Assembly: GCF_964275005.1 (NCBI RefSeq) | Contig: NC_092688.1 | Location: forward strand, 18,816,403-18,880,402 | Length of the DNA: 64,000 bases | Direction: 5' to 3' | DNA from: Diadema setosum | Lineage: Eukaryota > Echinodermata > Echinoidea > Diadematoida > Diadematidae | In this document: positions 9,925-18,436 of the stretch, piece after piece | Layout: every line of letters begins with the position of its first letter | Position numbering within the stretch: the first letter of the stretch is position 1 | Translations under genes and position numbers: made by a program | The notes under the pieces: generated by a model | The model's input: only the letters and a program-made list of their open reading frames with translations | Told to the model about the DNA's origin: nothing | Databases searched by the model: none

Positions 9925-12824
9925 CCAATAAATCAATCAATCAATATTGAAATGAATGAAAAATAAATATGAATGATAAATGTATAGATGTGTGCATGAA
10001 TGCTTCTTTCTCAGAATAACAAAAAGGCATAACCACATGTTTTGTAATATATGCATCACAAACTCATGTGCATTTTAGTTTGTTTGTTTTATTTTATTCT
10101 TGCTTCTGAAGTATTGAATTTGCACAAACATGGACAATACATTATATCACAAACATACTTGTGACTACTGGAAGCAATCTGATGAAGGTAATGAAACTGA
10201 TGCGATATTCATCTAAAATAAAGAACTAAACATGAGTAACTGCATGAATCCTATGTCAAAAAGATCACAATGAAAAGAAGAGAGCATAGGTTTTTATTTC
10301 TGTTTCAGACATCATCTGCAAAGGGGAAACATTAAAGGATAAGTTTACCTGTGGATTGAGACAATGCAGTAATACTAGCAGAACACATTTATAATGAAAG
10401 TTTGAGGAATAACAAACAAACCTGCTCAAAAGTCATGAAGTTTCAAAGTTTCAGTGCTGCTATCGATGGATGGGGACTCTAATATAGCTTGTGACGTCAC
10501 ATGCACAGTACAAAGTCAAGAAAATATGAAGAAAATTCAACATATTTTCTCTTTTCTTGCATATCAACAGAGTTGTTGTTATCATTATTACTTTTATTAC
10601 CATTATTATAATTATTATTATTATCACCCTTAACCTGTCGACGACTGGCTGATTTTGCTATAACACACATTTACCATAGACACATGTAGTCTCCTCATCC
10701 AGCAATGGCACCACAAAAAAATAAAAAATTCATAACTTTAAACGGATTGTCCAATTTTCCCCAGACTTTCACTGATGTGTTCTACTAATTTCTATTTACA
10801 TTCACTCAATCCACATGTACATCAAGGTGAACTTGTCCTTACAGCCTACGAGTATCTAGACTCACATGTGAGAAATGTCACGCAGCACCTCTATCTCCAG
10901 CTGCTTGACACTCAACTGGCTCTCCATGGAAAGGGGGTGGTTTTTCCACGTCTCGTTGGCCAGATGGAGAGACAAGATGGCCGACCCCGTGCTCACAAAA
11001 TTCCATCCCCAGTCCGACCTCCGCTCATCCAGCAGCCAATCAGAGGCGAGCCACTGGGCAGCCTGGAGCCTCTGGACCAGGTCTTGGCTGGTGTTGGGGC
11101 CTAGTGTCGGGAAAAGATGGGACAATTGGGGGCCATCTTGACAGGAACGTACATGTAGCAGTGGAAGAGTTACACTGAAATCTTTCAGTGTTGAAAAATG
11201 TTGTTGTTGTTGTTGTTAATTATTATTATCATTTTTTTTTTTTTGGGGGGGGGGGTATTACTTAGATGCGTTGAAGAGCAAGATTCAAGACTGTCACCAT
11301 CTACCAAGATTATTTACATACATGCTCTGTTAATTTCACTAACTCTCATGGGCATGAGCCATCATCTATACAAAGTTCTGAGAAGGAAAAAAAAAAATGT
11401 ATTGCCCACACTGTAGGACTAAATGATAACAGGTTTACCTCAATATTCAATGACAAAAAAATAAAAAATAAAAAAATATAACAAATCAGGATGTGTCAGG
11501 CCCTTATAACACCTGGATTTCTATCACTCTCCTTAAGTATGCACTTCCATATAAACAAAAAGAAGAAGAAGAAGAAAAGATTCACAGAAAGATATCACAA
11601 TATTAAAAAGCCACACAGAATCCAACCTTACTTTGATTCAACATGTAGTTTTTAAAGCTTAATGTGGGATATGTGAAAACAACCCCAAACCACTCTCTTA
11701 TTCCAGGGAGAAATTGATAGGTTAGAGATAAACCCATTGAGGACGGACTGATTTTACTTTAACAAGCATTTCCCGTACATACCTGCCCGAGTATACTTGG
11801 GACTAGTATCCAACGGGTTAATGCTTGTATCAAAAGGAAGCGTGACGGCCAGTAAAGAATACATAATAGTTACGTTCAGACGACAAGCCCTAACCTCGAG
11901 GTTAAGCTTTTGCCTCCTAACTTCGACGTGCGTCCACACGATGAGTCTTAACCTCGAGGTTACGAAACCTCGAGGTTAAATTCCTGCCCCTTTGAGTGCG
12001 TTGATTTTTGTGTCCACACGGTGCTTAACTACGAGTGGGGACCCCCCGCGGCTCGTGGTTAGAGCGCTAACCATAAGATTTCTCGTGGCTCTTAACATCG
12101 AGCTAACCTCGAGGTTAGCTAACTACGAGTGCGTCTTCATGGTCCCTAACTACAAGCCTTAACCTCGAGGTTAAGGCTTGTCGTCTGAACGCAACTTTTA
12201 CCAGAGGTTTCATTATTCAATGTCTGAGTGGCATGAGGTGATCTTCTTTGAACTTACACTCTTGACTTATTGACATCCAGGGTCTATCTATTCCAGGAAA
12301 AAAAAAAATCTCAACAAAAACAAATGTGGACAAAGCGCTACTAGTAAATGCAAGTGTAAATCCAGTTTATGCAACCCCAGCCGTGACAGCTGCACGTCAT
12401 GAATAGGCCATTTTTGTAACATAAAATGTATTACAATTCATGGATGCTTCTTTTCCTAAATCGGGTAGGTAAGCCTAGTCACAAGGCATTTCATTTATCT
12501 GCTCCCTCCAATTAAGTTCCTTAGTAAGAAATTGACTTAGTTTTTGCTAGGTAGGGCAAGCTTTCTGGTTGTTAAGGGCAACTTTTTGTACAACAAATAA
12601 TGCATAGAATTTGAGGACACCACCAAACAATTTATTGTGAAACCGTCCTCATAGGGAAACACGCGTGGATTCTGAGCAATATAAATTGGTTTCTGTTGAC
12701 TGTAACCTTGTGTCAGATATACTTACCACAAATTTCTGAGATGGGCTCAGCTGCATTCGAGGAAACAAGACACTGGGAAATAAGCCCAAGAATGTGCCAC
12801 AAAAGTTTCATTTTGACAGTCGCC
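2067..12824 (-). CDS. Secreted cobalamin-binding (transcobalamin/intrinsic factor)-like protein, CG3556-like, 8 coding exons
   Basis: Eight exons join in phase: 12811-12727, 11100-10866, 9444-9170, 8185-7998, 6699-6513, 5624-5447, 3838-3705 and 2137-2067. Together they make 1353 nt, which is 450 residues plus a stop. This matches the family length (transcobalamin and intrinsic factor are about 420-450 residues). Seen: a hydrophobic signal peptide (residues 1-20), then an alpha-helical repeat region with motifs QWLLDERRSDWGW-like, LAYYAMALYATC, DVTSMAVMAMSC, NSDGGFSAS and STALAAQAL. The C-terminal beta domain (about 324-450) has GENLFRVMERA, GFYWFIYE and TDGIYPDHNAVYRWVY. Family knowledge: these proteins bind corrinoids or related ligands outside the cell; the CG3556-like members are not proven cobalamin carriers. 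All introns are GT-AG except intron 4, which is GC-AG. The start at 12811 has A at -3 and lies 13 nt after a good acceptor, so an upstream 5'-UTR exon is likely but was not found. Confidence 0.87.
2985..3475. repeat. 157-bp tandem repeat, three copies, in the last intron
   Basis: Copies begin with TTAACATTGGGCYCTAAA at 2994, 3151 and 3308, an exact 157-bp spacing. Each carries TGACCTTTGACCTTGTGGTGA-like text and CATCCACTCC. The array runs into a short (GACG)n tract (about 3472-3516). It lies inside intron 7 of the transcobalamin-like gene. Confidence 0.85.
3596..3688. mobile_element. About 90-bp TTAACCC MITE, copy 1
   Basis: Bounded by TTAACCCGCTGA and TCCTCAATGGGTTAA. The inside holds TTTGCTAC/GTAGCAAA and CCCGAGT-like text shared with copies at 4308, 7532, 7705, 10629 and 11730. 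The TTAA ends may be part of the target site. Confidence 0.8.
3705..3838 (-). CDS. Transcobalamin-like gene, exon 7
   Basis: 134 nt between ccag and the donor gtaata. It encodes FESRMTQFGNHIFTINNVEND, TRGFYWFIYEVLENGDLEAAQTG. This corresponds to the 'f....t.yG.yI.sInGv......YW.fy' strand pair of the transcobalamin C-terminal domain. Confidence 0.86.
4308..4400. mobile_element. About 90-bp TTAACCC MITE, copy 2
   Basis: TTAACCCGTTGAGGACGG ... CGTCCTCAACGGGTTAA, near-perfect terminal inverted repeats of about 18 bp. Opposite internal orientation to copy 1. Confidence 0.85.
4753..4963. mobile_element. CGCGAA-type MITE (TACTGTA ends)
   Basis: Starts TACTGTAAAATGAGGAATGT and ends GTGTTTTTCAGTA. 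Inside are repeated CGCGAAA/TTTCGTG palindromes and the shared phrase TATGCATTGGATGCCAGTGG. A second, reverse-oriented copy lies at 15174-15389. Confidence 0.8.
5174..5417. mobile_element. TACTGTATATGCC MITE in intron 6
   Basis: Terminal inverted repeats TACTGTATATGCCATA / GGCCTATACAGTA with TTCGTGAA/GCGAAA text inside. It resembles the partial copies at 1-96 and 8264-8361. Its edge is about 30 nt from the donor of exon 6. Confidence 0.7.
5447..5624 (-). CDS. Transcobalamin-like gene, exon 6 (start of beta domain)
   Basis: 178 nt between gttcag and the donor gtgagt. It encodes ISVNLQIHRVDGN, LTDDPLVVTAIPGENLFRVMERARQIND. The pattern 'v.v..G..Ll.vme.A' matches the beta domain (DUF4430-like) of transcobalamins. 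A small TACTGTA-ended repeat ends about 30 nt beyond the donor. Confidence 0.86.
6513..6699 (-). CDS. Transcobalamin-like gene, exon 5
   Basis: 187 nt between ctgctcag and the donor gttagt. It encodes ALIASGTSPARWLC, then QQEDGDFGSQGGTIQILPLL, matching the last helical repeat of the alpha domain (family: 'G.f.np..t.Q.lPaL'). It ends in HECPTH. Confidence 0.87.
7532..7625. mobile_element. About 90-bp TTAACCC MITE, copy 3
   Basis: TTAACCCATTGAGGATGGG ... CTCGTCCTCAATGGGTTAA. Same family as 3596-3688. Confidence 0.85.
7705..7798. mobile_element. About 90-bp TTAACCC MITE, copy 4
   Basis: TTAACCCGCTGAGGACGAG ... CTCGTCCTCAACAGGTTTAA, reversed relative to copy 3 and only 79 bp from it. Confidence 0.85.
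7998..8185 (-). CDS. Transcobalamin-like gene, exon 4 (GC donor)
   Basis: 188 nt. It begins after aactag and encodes DVTSMAVMAMSCM (the family's DTgAMAvLAltCl helix) and NSDGGFSASIGTNIISTALAAQ. The exon ends CAG/gcaagg: the donor is GC, not GT, with otherwise consensus flanks. Reading on into the next exon restores the conserved STALA-QAL helix, so the boundary is well fixed. Confidence 0.87.
8264..8361. mobile_element. Short TACAGTA/TATACAG MITE remnant
   Basis: About 98 bp with TACAGTAGTCCACAATCCC at one side and ATGGCGTATACAG at the other, and TTCGCGAAAAATTAG inside. It is a small internally deleted relative of the 5174-5417 element. Confidence 0.5.
9036..9114. repeat. (TTTTTG)n microsatellite ending in a G run
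   Basis: Repeats of GTTTTT followed by T17 and G8. It is intronic and flanks the acceptor side of exon 4. Confidence 0.8.
9170..9444 (-). CDS. Transcobalamin-like gene, exon 3
   Basis: 275 nt between tttctttcag and the donor gtaggg. It encodes residues about 107-199: GQLAYYAMALYATCRNP, a His-rich HGHGLVHHIHHR stretch, then NFFPYSLALLALC and LESGCFRMGI. The alternating helix pattern and 'Y.lALlALC' fit the alpha6-alpha6 barrel of cobalamin-binding proteins. Confidence 0.87.
9545..9733. mobile_element. TACAGTGGACTCC MITE (TATAACGAA type)
   Basis: Ends TACAGTGGACTCCGCCTATA and TATAACAGGAGTGCACTGTA, inverted repeats of about 20 bp. GTTATAAC/TATAACGAA phrases lie inside, and TA is the likely target site. 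A truncated relative lies at about 37985-38053 (GTTATAACGAAATTTCGATA ... GGAGTCGACTGT). Confidence 0.75.
9891..9948. repeat. (ATCA)n microsatellite
   Basis: About 14 units of AATC/ATCA in intron 2. Confidence 0.9.
10324..10839. mobile_element. TIR element of about 516 bp in intron 2
   Basis: Left end AAAGGATAAGTTTACCTGTG, right end CACATGTACATCAAGGTGAA followed by CTTGTCCTT. The inner TIR parts (GGATTGAG, AGCAGAACACATTTATAATGAAAG and their inverse TTTCACTGATGTGTTCTACTA) are shared with the element nested in both arms of the giant palindrome (18437-18976). A partial 90-bp MITE (10629-10686) is nested inside. Confidence 0.75.
10866..11100 (-). CDS. Transcobalamin-like gene, exon 2
   Basis: 235 nt, entered after ..cactag and left at CACAT/gtgagt. 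It encodes residues about 29-107 with QAAQWLASDWLLDERRSDWGW, the WLL-x-R-x-DxGWG-like segment typical of the family's first helical repeat, followed by an N-glycosylation sequon (ANETW). A TIR element ends only about 25 nt beyond the donor. Confidence 0.85.
11730..11821. mobile_element. About 90-bp TTAACCC MITE, copy 6
   Basis: AAACCCATTGAGGACGG ... GTATCCAACGGGTTAA, in intron 1. Copy 5 is the half copy at 10629-10686. Confidence 0.8.
11869..12195. mobile_element. CTCGAG-palindrome MITE
   Basis: 327 bp in intron 1. Terminal inverted repeats of about 38 bp begin GTTACGTTCAGACGACAAGC on the left and GTTGCGTTCAGACGACAAGC on the reverse of the right. The palindrome TAACCTCGAGGTTA occurs several times inside, with ACTACGAG and GAGCGCTAACC variants. 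It is more GC-rich than its surroundings. Confidence 0.75.
12727..12824 (-). CDS. Transcobalamin-like gene, exon 1 (signal peptide)
   Basis: The coding part is 12811-12727 (28 codons plus one base). It starts MKLLWHILGLISQC, a short basic end followed by a hydrophobic core, typical of a secretory signal. The donor after 12727 reads gtaagta, close to a perfect consensus. The acceptor ttctgcag ends at 12825. An in-frame ATG nine codons upstream lies before this acceptor, so I prefer the MKLLWH start. Cys28 could pair with a later cysteine as the N-terminal cysteine does in transcobalamins (inference). Confidence 0.8.
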
Positions 12825-12959
12825 CTGCAGAAAGCCATTGAGAAAACACAAATGACAAATTTTGAAAACTTATACAACTCAATTGTAGTTAGCAGTACAG
12901 CTATATGTGGGAAAGATGTGCAAAAACCTGCCTGGCACACAAATAGGAAATGATTCATT

Positions 12960-13372
12960 ATCTAGGTGTCACGTAAAGAAAAAAAAAAAAATGAGTGGAA
13001 CCAAGTACATTAAAAAAACTTGACAAGGAGGGACTCTTATGGTAGGATATCAATATCATCCATATTCTACACTTCATGGGCTATCCTCTATGGTGGACTT
13101 GTAAAAGCTTTTAAAGATTACAGCAAGCTAACTGGATAAACAAAGTCACACATTTGAGCAATGATATTTCTGATTAGTCATTAGTACTGGTTGTTAGTAC
13201 CGTTCATTAGTAAAAACTCATGCCCGCTGGACATGTTGGGCAAAATGAAAGACTGGCCATGTGATTGCTCTCTGCCAATCATTTGAATAGGATCCATATT
13301 ACAATTTTATATCTTTGAAGTTATATCAACAAGTAATCAATCTATGTAAATTGGATGCTACTCACTTCTTCC

Positions 13373-13409
<37 letters not shown>

Positions 13410-13480
13410 TGAGTAAGAATCAAGAACCATACTGATTGAAATTATAATTTGGTGAAAGCTGGAATAATTATGTATCTCTG
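12960..13480. other. Non-coding upstream of the transcobalamin-like gene
   Basis: No coding exon seen. There is an A-rich tract at 12978-12991 and an (AAAAG)n-like run at 13373-13408. A promoter or 5'-UTR exon of the minus-strand gene may lie here or further upstream, but I could not place one. Confidence 0.4.
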
Positions 13481-13486
13481 AGCAAG

Positions 13487-13665
13487 AGATGGTATCAATT
13501 CGAGTTGCACAAGGGGTTCAAGATATGACAAATTCCTATCTCCTGAGATCATTTTAGTTGCCCGTCTCTGTGCACTCTCAAACTTTCTCCGCGCACCCAG
13601 CTAATATGGTGACCACGCTGCCTGACTGTATTCCAAAAAAGGTCTGAACAAAAGACCCTCTAACA
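13487..13665 (-). pseudogene. Decayed LINE reverse-transcriptase C-terminal remnant
   Basis: In one minus-strand frame with a single stop it reads EGLLFRPFLEYSQAAWSPY, then LGARRKFESAQRRATKMI, then LSYLEPLVQLELIPSLAQR. This is the 'vRP.LEY...vWsPy...d...lE.vQRratkmi' segment found after the catalytic part of CR1/Jockey-type reverse transcriptases. No upstream catalytic YADD region is recognisable nearby, so it is an old 5'-truncated copy. Confidence 0.75.
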
Positions 13666-14451
13666 AAAACAGCACTTTACTGCATCAAGATTCTTAGAAC
13701 TCTATTAGCTTTCAAGGTTGCCTGTGAGACAATGACCTTTAACTCGCCATGTGCCATGTTTGGACGTTTAACTCGGTCAACGGCGTGCCGAATTCACATA
13801 TTTTGCTCAAGCGCACAATCCCGCCCAAACGTACCAATATGTCGCCAAATGCATATTCAGTACAATGAAAGCTTAACCCATACTTCCATTCCTCAAACAT
13901 GCATTGCCTTATTGTCAGGTTTTTGAATAGGTAGCAATGTTCATTTCAATTAAATTCTAATTTTCTGTTGCGGTTACGTCTACAAAAGTCATACCCCAAA
14001 GACCTTGCGATGCACATAGCATAACTACTGCTGTACCAGCTATTCGCGAGAGAAATAATCACAGTTTGTCAGAAAATTTACATTGCAGCAAAGCATGGAA
14101 TTTTGTCCCCAACTTTGCATAATGCTTGTCTAGTGTTATCATTTCTATAAAAAGTTACATCTTTGAAATACAGTATGTTTCCCAAATAGCCTGTGCAGGG
14201 CAGTCTCAGAATAATGTGGCACATAGGGCAGTTTGATACACAGTGGCACATGATGGGTGAACTTGAAACATCATTTTGAATACTACAAAAAGTTTGTGAC
14301 CATCTTGGTCTTTCTCAGTGTGAACCTAGCTACGGGAACCTGGCAGCTTCTGTATTAAATCTAAGATGGAGATTTCAGAATTCGGAATGGAACGGGTTAA
14401 GAGCCACTGGTTATAATTCTCTCTGCATAAAATCATATGACATTCAGTATG

Positions 14452-14867
14452 CAGGGCTCAACACTAACGGTGGCCCGGGGCCACCAAAAATGAAAGTCGG
14501 GCCACCAAATTTCAAAAAAGGGCAAAATTTTTTGAAAAGTATGTCAATAAATTCGTAACTTTTTGCACCGGAAATTAGCAGTCAAATTTTCTTATAGGAT
14601 GGATGATAAGGACTGAATGAGTGCCTGAGAGTGAGTGTTGCGAGTTTGTTGAGGTTTATTTATGAGTAGATATGTCCAACTTCCAATTCTTACTATGATA
14701 AAACTTAAATATTTGACTCATTGAAAAAACAGGACTTTTAATGGTTTTTATTGTTTTTTTTCGGGCCATCAAATTTTTCTCTCGTGATCAGGCCACCAAA
14801 ACTTTGAAATTGAGGATTTTGGTGGCCCCATCGGGCTACCAAACAAAAAAGTTAGTGTGGAGCCCTG
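14452..14867. mobile_element. hAT-like MITE with GGGCCACC ends
   Basis: 416 bp. The ends CAGGGCTCAACACTAACG and GTTAGTGTGGAGCCCTG are inverted repeats. It is flanked on both sides by CAGTATG (14445-14451 and 14868-14874). TIRs starting CAGGG fit hAT, although the visible duplication is 7 bp rather than 8. No transposase frame is present. Confidence 0.75.
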
Positions 14868-14995
14868 CAGTATGCATAAAATTTTCTGTGCTATGTTTCC
14901 CAATCTTCAATACAGTACTATAGGCATATACTTCTCAGTGCTGCTACAGTACTTATTCAGCCACTGTTCTCTGCAGTAAACTGCAGTGCTGATCC

Positions 14996-15465
14996 CACAG
15001 TATAACTATGTGAAGGAGCACCCTGGGGTAGATGGGTGCATGAATTTAAATGCCAATATCTTTTTTTTTTGCTCGTTGAGTTTTTCGTATCATGATGATT
15101 CTAATCTCTGAAGAAATACACCACAAGCTGCACACTACTTATTGAATGCATGGATCTTGACATTTTAGAAGGATACTGTAAAACACGATAATATATTCGC
15201 GGAATGAAAATTTCGCGAATTGGAGCCAACAGCCTTTCTCTCAGCATGAAATTTTCGCGACTTGCCACTGGCATCCAATGCATATTGTGTAGGCAAGAAC
15301 TTTCGCATGCATTTTGATTTTGCGAATTAATTGCCGCTCACGAAATTTGCGAAATTAAAATGCATGCGAACATTCCTCGTTTTACAGTATACTATAACCC
15401 CGGCACGGGGTGCTGTTGTTTCGTGTTGAGGTCGCTGTAACCCTGGGGTGCTCCTTCACACAGTA
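14996..15465. mobile_element. GGAGCACCCTGGGGT palindromic element with nested MITE
   Basis: CACAGTATAACTATGTGAAGG + AGCACCCTGGGGT on the left is inverted as CCCTGGGGTGCTCCTTCACACAGT on the right. A CGCGAA MITE (15174-15389) sits inside it. Confidence 0.6.
15174..15389. mobile_element. CGCGAA-type MITE, second copy
   Basis: TACTGTAAAACACGATAATA ... CATTCCTCGTTTTACAGTA. Reverse orientation of 4753-4963, sharing CCACTGGCATCCAATGCATA. Confidence 0.8.
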
Positions 15466-15511
15466 AGGGTCGCTGTAACTGCGACCAGCCCCAACACGCA
15501 GTGTTGGCTCC

Positions 15512-15606
15512 CACAGTACAACTGTGTATAAGGAGCGTCCCGGGGCTAGGGTCGCTGGTGCAATCAGATATACTGTAACCCCGGGCGGGCGCTCCTTGTA
15601 CACAGT
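15512..15606. repeat. 95-bp GC-rich palindrome related to 14996-15465
   Basis: CACAGTACAACTGTGTATAAGG ... GCGCTCCTTGTACACAGT, with CCCGGGG in the middle. It appears to be a small internally deleted sibling of the preceding element. Confidence 0.6.
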
Positions 15607-15639
15607 AATACTGTAATACTGTAATACTGTGCTTTGCGT

Positions 15640-16910
15640 TCGGGCCGGTCGCAGTTAGATATACTGTAAAGTTTACTAGTTGAGCCCGACAGTAATGCCG
15701 TTGCAGACTTATTACTAATGAGTCTGCAATAATATTAGTACTGTAGCTGTGATGGCATTAGCCCGACCAGACGCTGTGCGCTATTTATACAGCAACTGGG
15801 CTGTGTTGTGTATGGTTATGATGGCATTTGACTGAAAGATCGGTCTGTATCTGGTCGTCAGGGAAATGTTCCACGGAGACTGCATCTGGCTTCAGACTCA
15901 GAGGAGAGCGATAACGTCAAAAAAATAAGACTCCTCCGCACAGACAGATCTCTCTACTGTCTATGATGGCATAGACCTGCTATGCTATGATATGTCCCCT
16001 TGCCTATATCAAAAGAAAACATTAGGTAGTGTCCATGTGATCATCTAAATGCAACGTTACGTTACACAGTCAGTTTTAGAATCTACATTTAGTGCATTGA
16101 ATTTGAGCAGGTCGAGACCTAAACCCTGGGGCGTATGATACTGTAAGAGCCCAACGCTTACACGACAGCGTTGGAGCTGGTCGCAGTTCGATCGTCGAGA
16201 CCAAGGCGATAGGCAGTCGGTAGGAAGTTGGGTGTTAGTACCAATAATCATCAGCTAACATAGTAAGTCTGATTACTAGTAGTAGTACCGGTCTCTAGTG
16301 TGAATGAATAGTCGTATATTTATCTAGCTTAGGTTGTTTTGGGCCTTGTTTTGTCCGAACACTTACCTTCCTCTTCGATCAGATTTGGCTACAACTTACC
16401 AAAACTTCGGACACCCAGCAGCACTCAGCAGCCTGTAAACTGCGACAGCAGCTGCCGTTCCAGCACACCCTACCAACGGCAACGCGTATCACACTACCGT
16501 ATAGCGAATAAGAATTGCGCAATAAGAAAGTATCGGCTGAGCTGATCCTTGTGAATAATTCACAAATTAACTTAATAGTGCATGCTGTAGAGGTTAGTAA
16601 TCTCAATTTCAAGATACCTACTAGTCAGCTAGCGGCAGGGCCAGGGGTGTCCACACTCTAACTCCGTCAATAGTGAACTAATTTGCATACAAAGAGATTA
16701 TACTATTACTGATTAGGGTTAGCTAGCGGATTTCGGAAGCTGGCAGCCGGCCACTATTGCACGATACACAACTGCTAGACTTGGGTTGCGTGTGCGTTTG
16801 TGTGCGTTGTGTGATGCTAGAACCATGGAGTTTGGTAGCTCCATGCTAGAACTCATCGCAAGCAAAGCTGGAAGAAGGGGTTTCCCCTTTCACTCTCACT
16901 CATTACCCCC
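15640..16910. other. Non-coding stretch, moderately GC-rich
   Basis: I find no convincing exon or structured RNA. Short open frames here have no recognisable motif. It borders the left end of the giant inverted repeat. Confidence 0.4.
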
Positions 16911-17106
16911 CTTCCCGGAAGCGATTTTTTTTTCCGTAACCCTAACGCGTCGAAATTGCCAATTGTGTCACTTGAGCAAAGACTATCAGTGTACAAGTTG
17001 GTTTTTGTACGCATGTGCGTGGACTTCGCAGTTAGGCGTTGATTTCGTACTGTTACACAGTATATACAGAGTACCATTGGCATGGTCGTCTGCTAACCAC
17101 AGAATC

Positions 17107-17287
17107 AGGGCCCCGTTGCTAGAAACTTTGCGTTTAAACGCAACTTGCAACTGATTGTCACTGACCATTCTGATTGGCTCAGGGTCTGCCCTATTAAGAA
17201 GACATGCATGCAACAATGATTTTGATTGGCCAGTGACAATCAGTTGCAAGTTGCGTTTAAACGCAAAGTTTCTAGCAACGGGGCCCA
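17107..17287. mobile_element. GGGCCCCGTTGCTAG MITE, left arm only
   Basis: Terminal inverted repeats of about 60 bp: GGGCCCCGTTGCTAGAAACT ... AGTTTCTAGCAACGGGGCCC, with GCGTTTAAACGCAACTTGCA next inside. The matching site in the right arm (about 25255-25262) is empty and reads straight through, so this is a later insertion. Confidence 0.85.
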
Positions 17288-18436
17288 GATTACAACGTGA
17301 GAATGGGACGCCGTCCTTCAAGCAGAAACATAACAACGGGTTTGTGTGTATGGGTATGTGTATGCGCGTGTGTGAGTGTTTGTGTGTGTGTGTGTGTGTT
17401 TCCACTTCACATGTCATCGCCATCGCGTTCGGCTTTGCCTTAGGTGGTATTTCTGTAGTTTTGTTCGCCGTCTGCTGTCACTTTTCCTGTGTCTCGCGAG
17501 ACTTGCAAACTCGACGTCGTCATCAATGTCTTGCAAAAAGTAAATTGGAGATCTAATTGAAGCTTGGAATAATCAAAGTGTTATATATACGTAGCGACAC
17601 GTAGCGGTAGGTTAGTGAAGCAACCTTCTTTGTCAAATTTGTAATCTGCTATTTACATGTAGATTAACGTCTGTCTATCTTTTCATTTTACTCATGTTTG
17701 TATTCCCATATACACTATAATCTTGTATATCTTTTGTGTCATGCGTATCAGTAATCTTTGAGTATTGTATTCACTGGTATGTTATATTGTTATTTATACT
17801 CTTTGTTTGTACTCTCATACCCCGAGAGGGGGTCGAAGAGTCAATAGAATTCACAAAATTCACAAATATTTAGGTCTACAGCTGCAGCGATTGCTATTGT
17901 TAACATTGATCATGTTTATTAAGCCCCACAAAATCAGATTCGAAGAGGACATTTGTTTTTGGGTAACATGGATGAAGAACTCCTAGGTTAATTTGGGTTT
18001 ATCCTCCATCTTCATGATGATTCAGAAAGGCGTAGTATAGGCTCCTTTTTAGTTCAGGTTCATGTATATCAAGGTATATGATTACATTCTCACGCAATAA
18101 CATCCATGATGAAGATGGGGGAGGGAAGAGAAACTGCGGGATGGGGGGGGGGGGGGGAGAGCTAGTTATCATCGATCTTGATCGATAAAATTTCTCTATA
18201 AATATTTTAATTTAATCAGCTTTAAAAAGACATTTTGGATCGGCATTAAAACTCAAAAGATGTGCTATTTCCATCAAAATCAATTCATTTTCCCAGTCCA
18301 TACATGTACAAAATTGCTCTAGTATCAAGGTTTGAATTGCTCTATCAATAATTTTTTGATGTTCACTTTATCATTGCCAACCCTATAGTCCTTCTCATCA
18401 CTTACCATCGTCACCTCTACCACCACGACCATCACT

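Noticed and set aside
16339..16612. Short frames upstream of the giant inverted repeat
   Set aside because: No recognisable family and no convincing splice signals.
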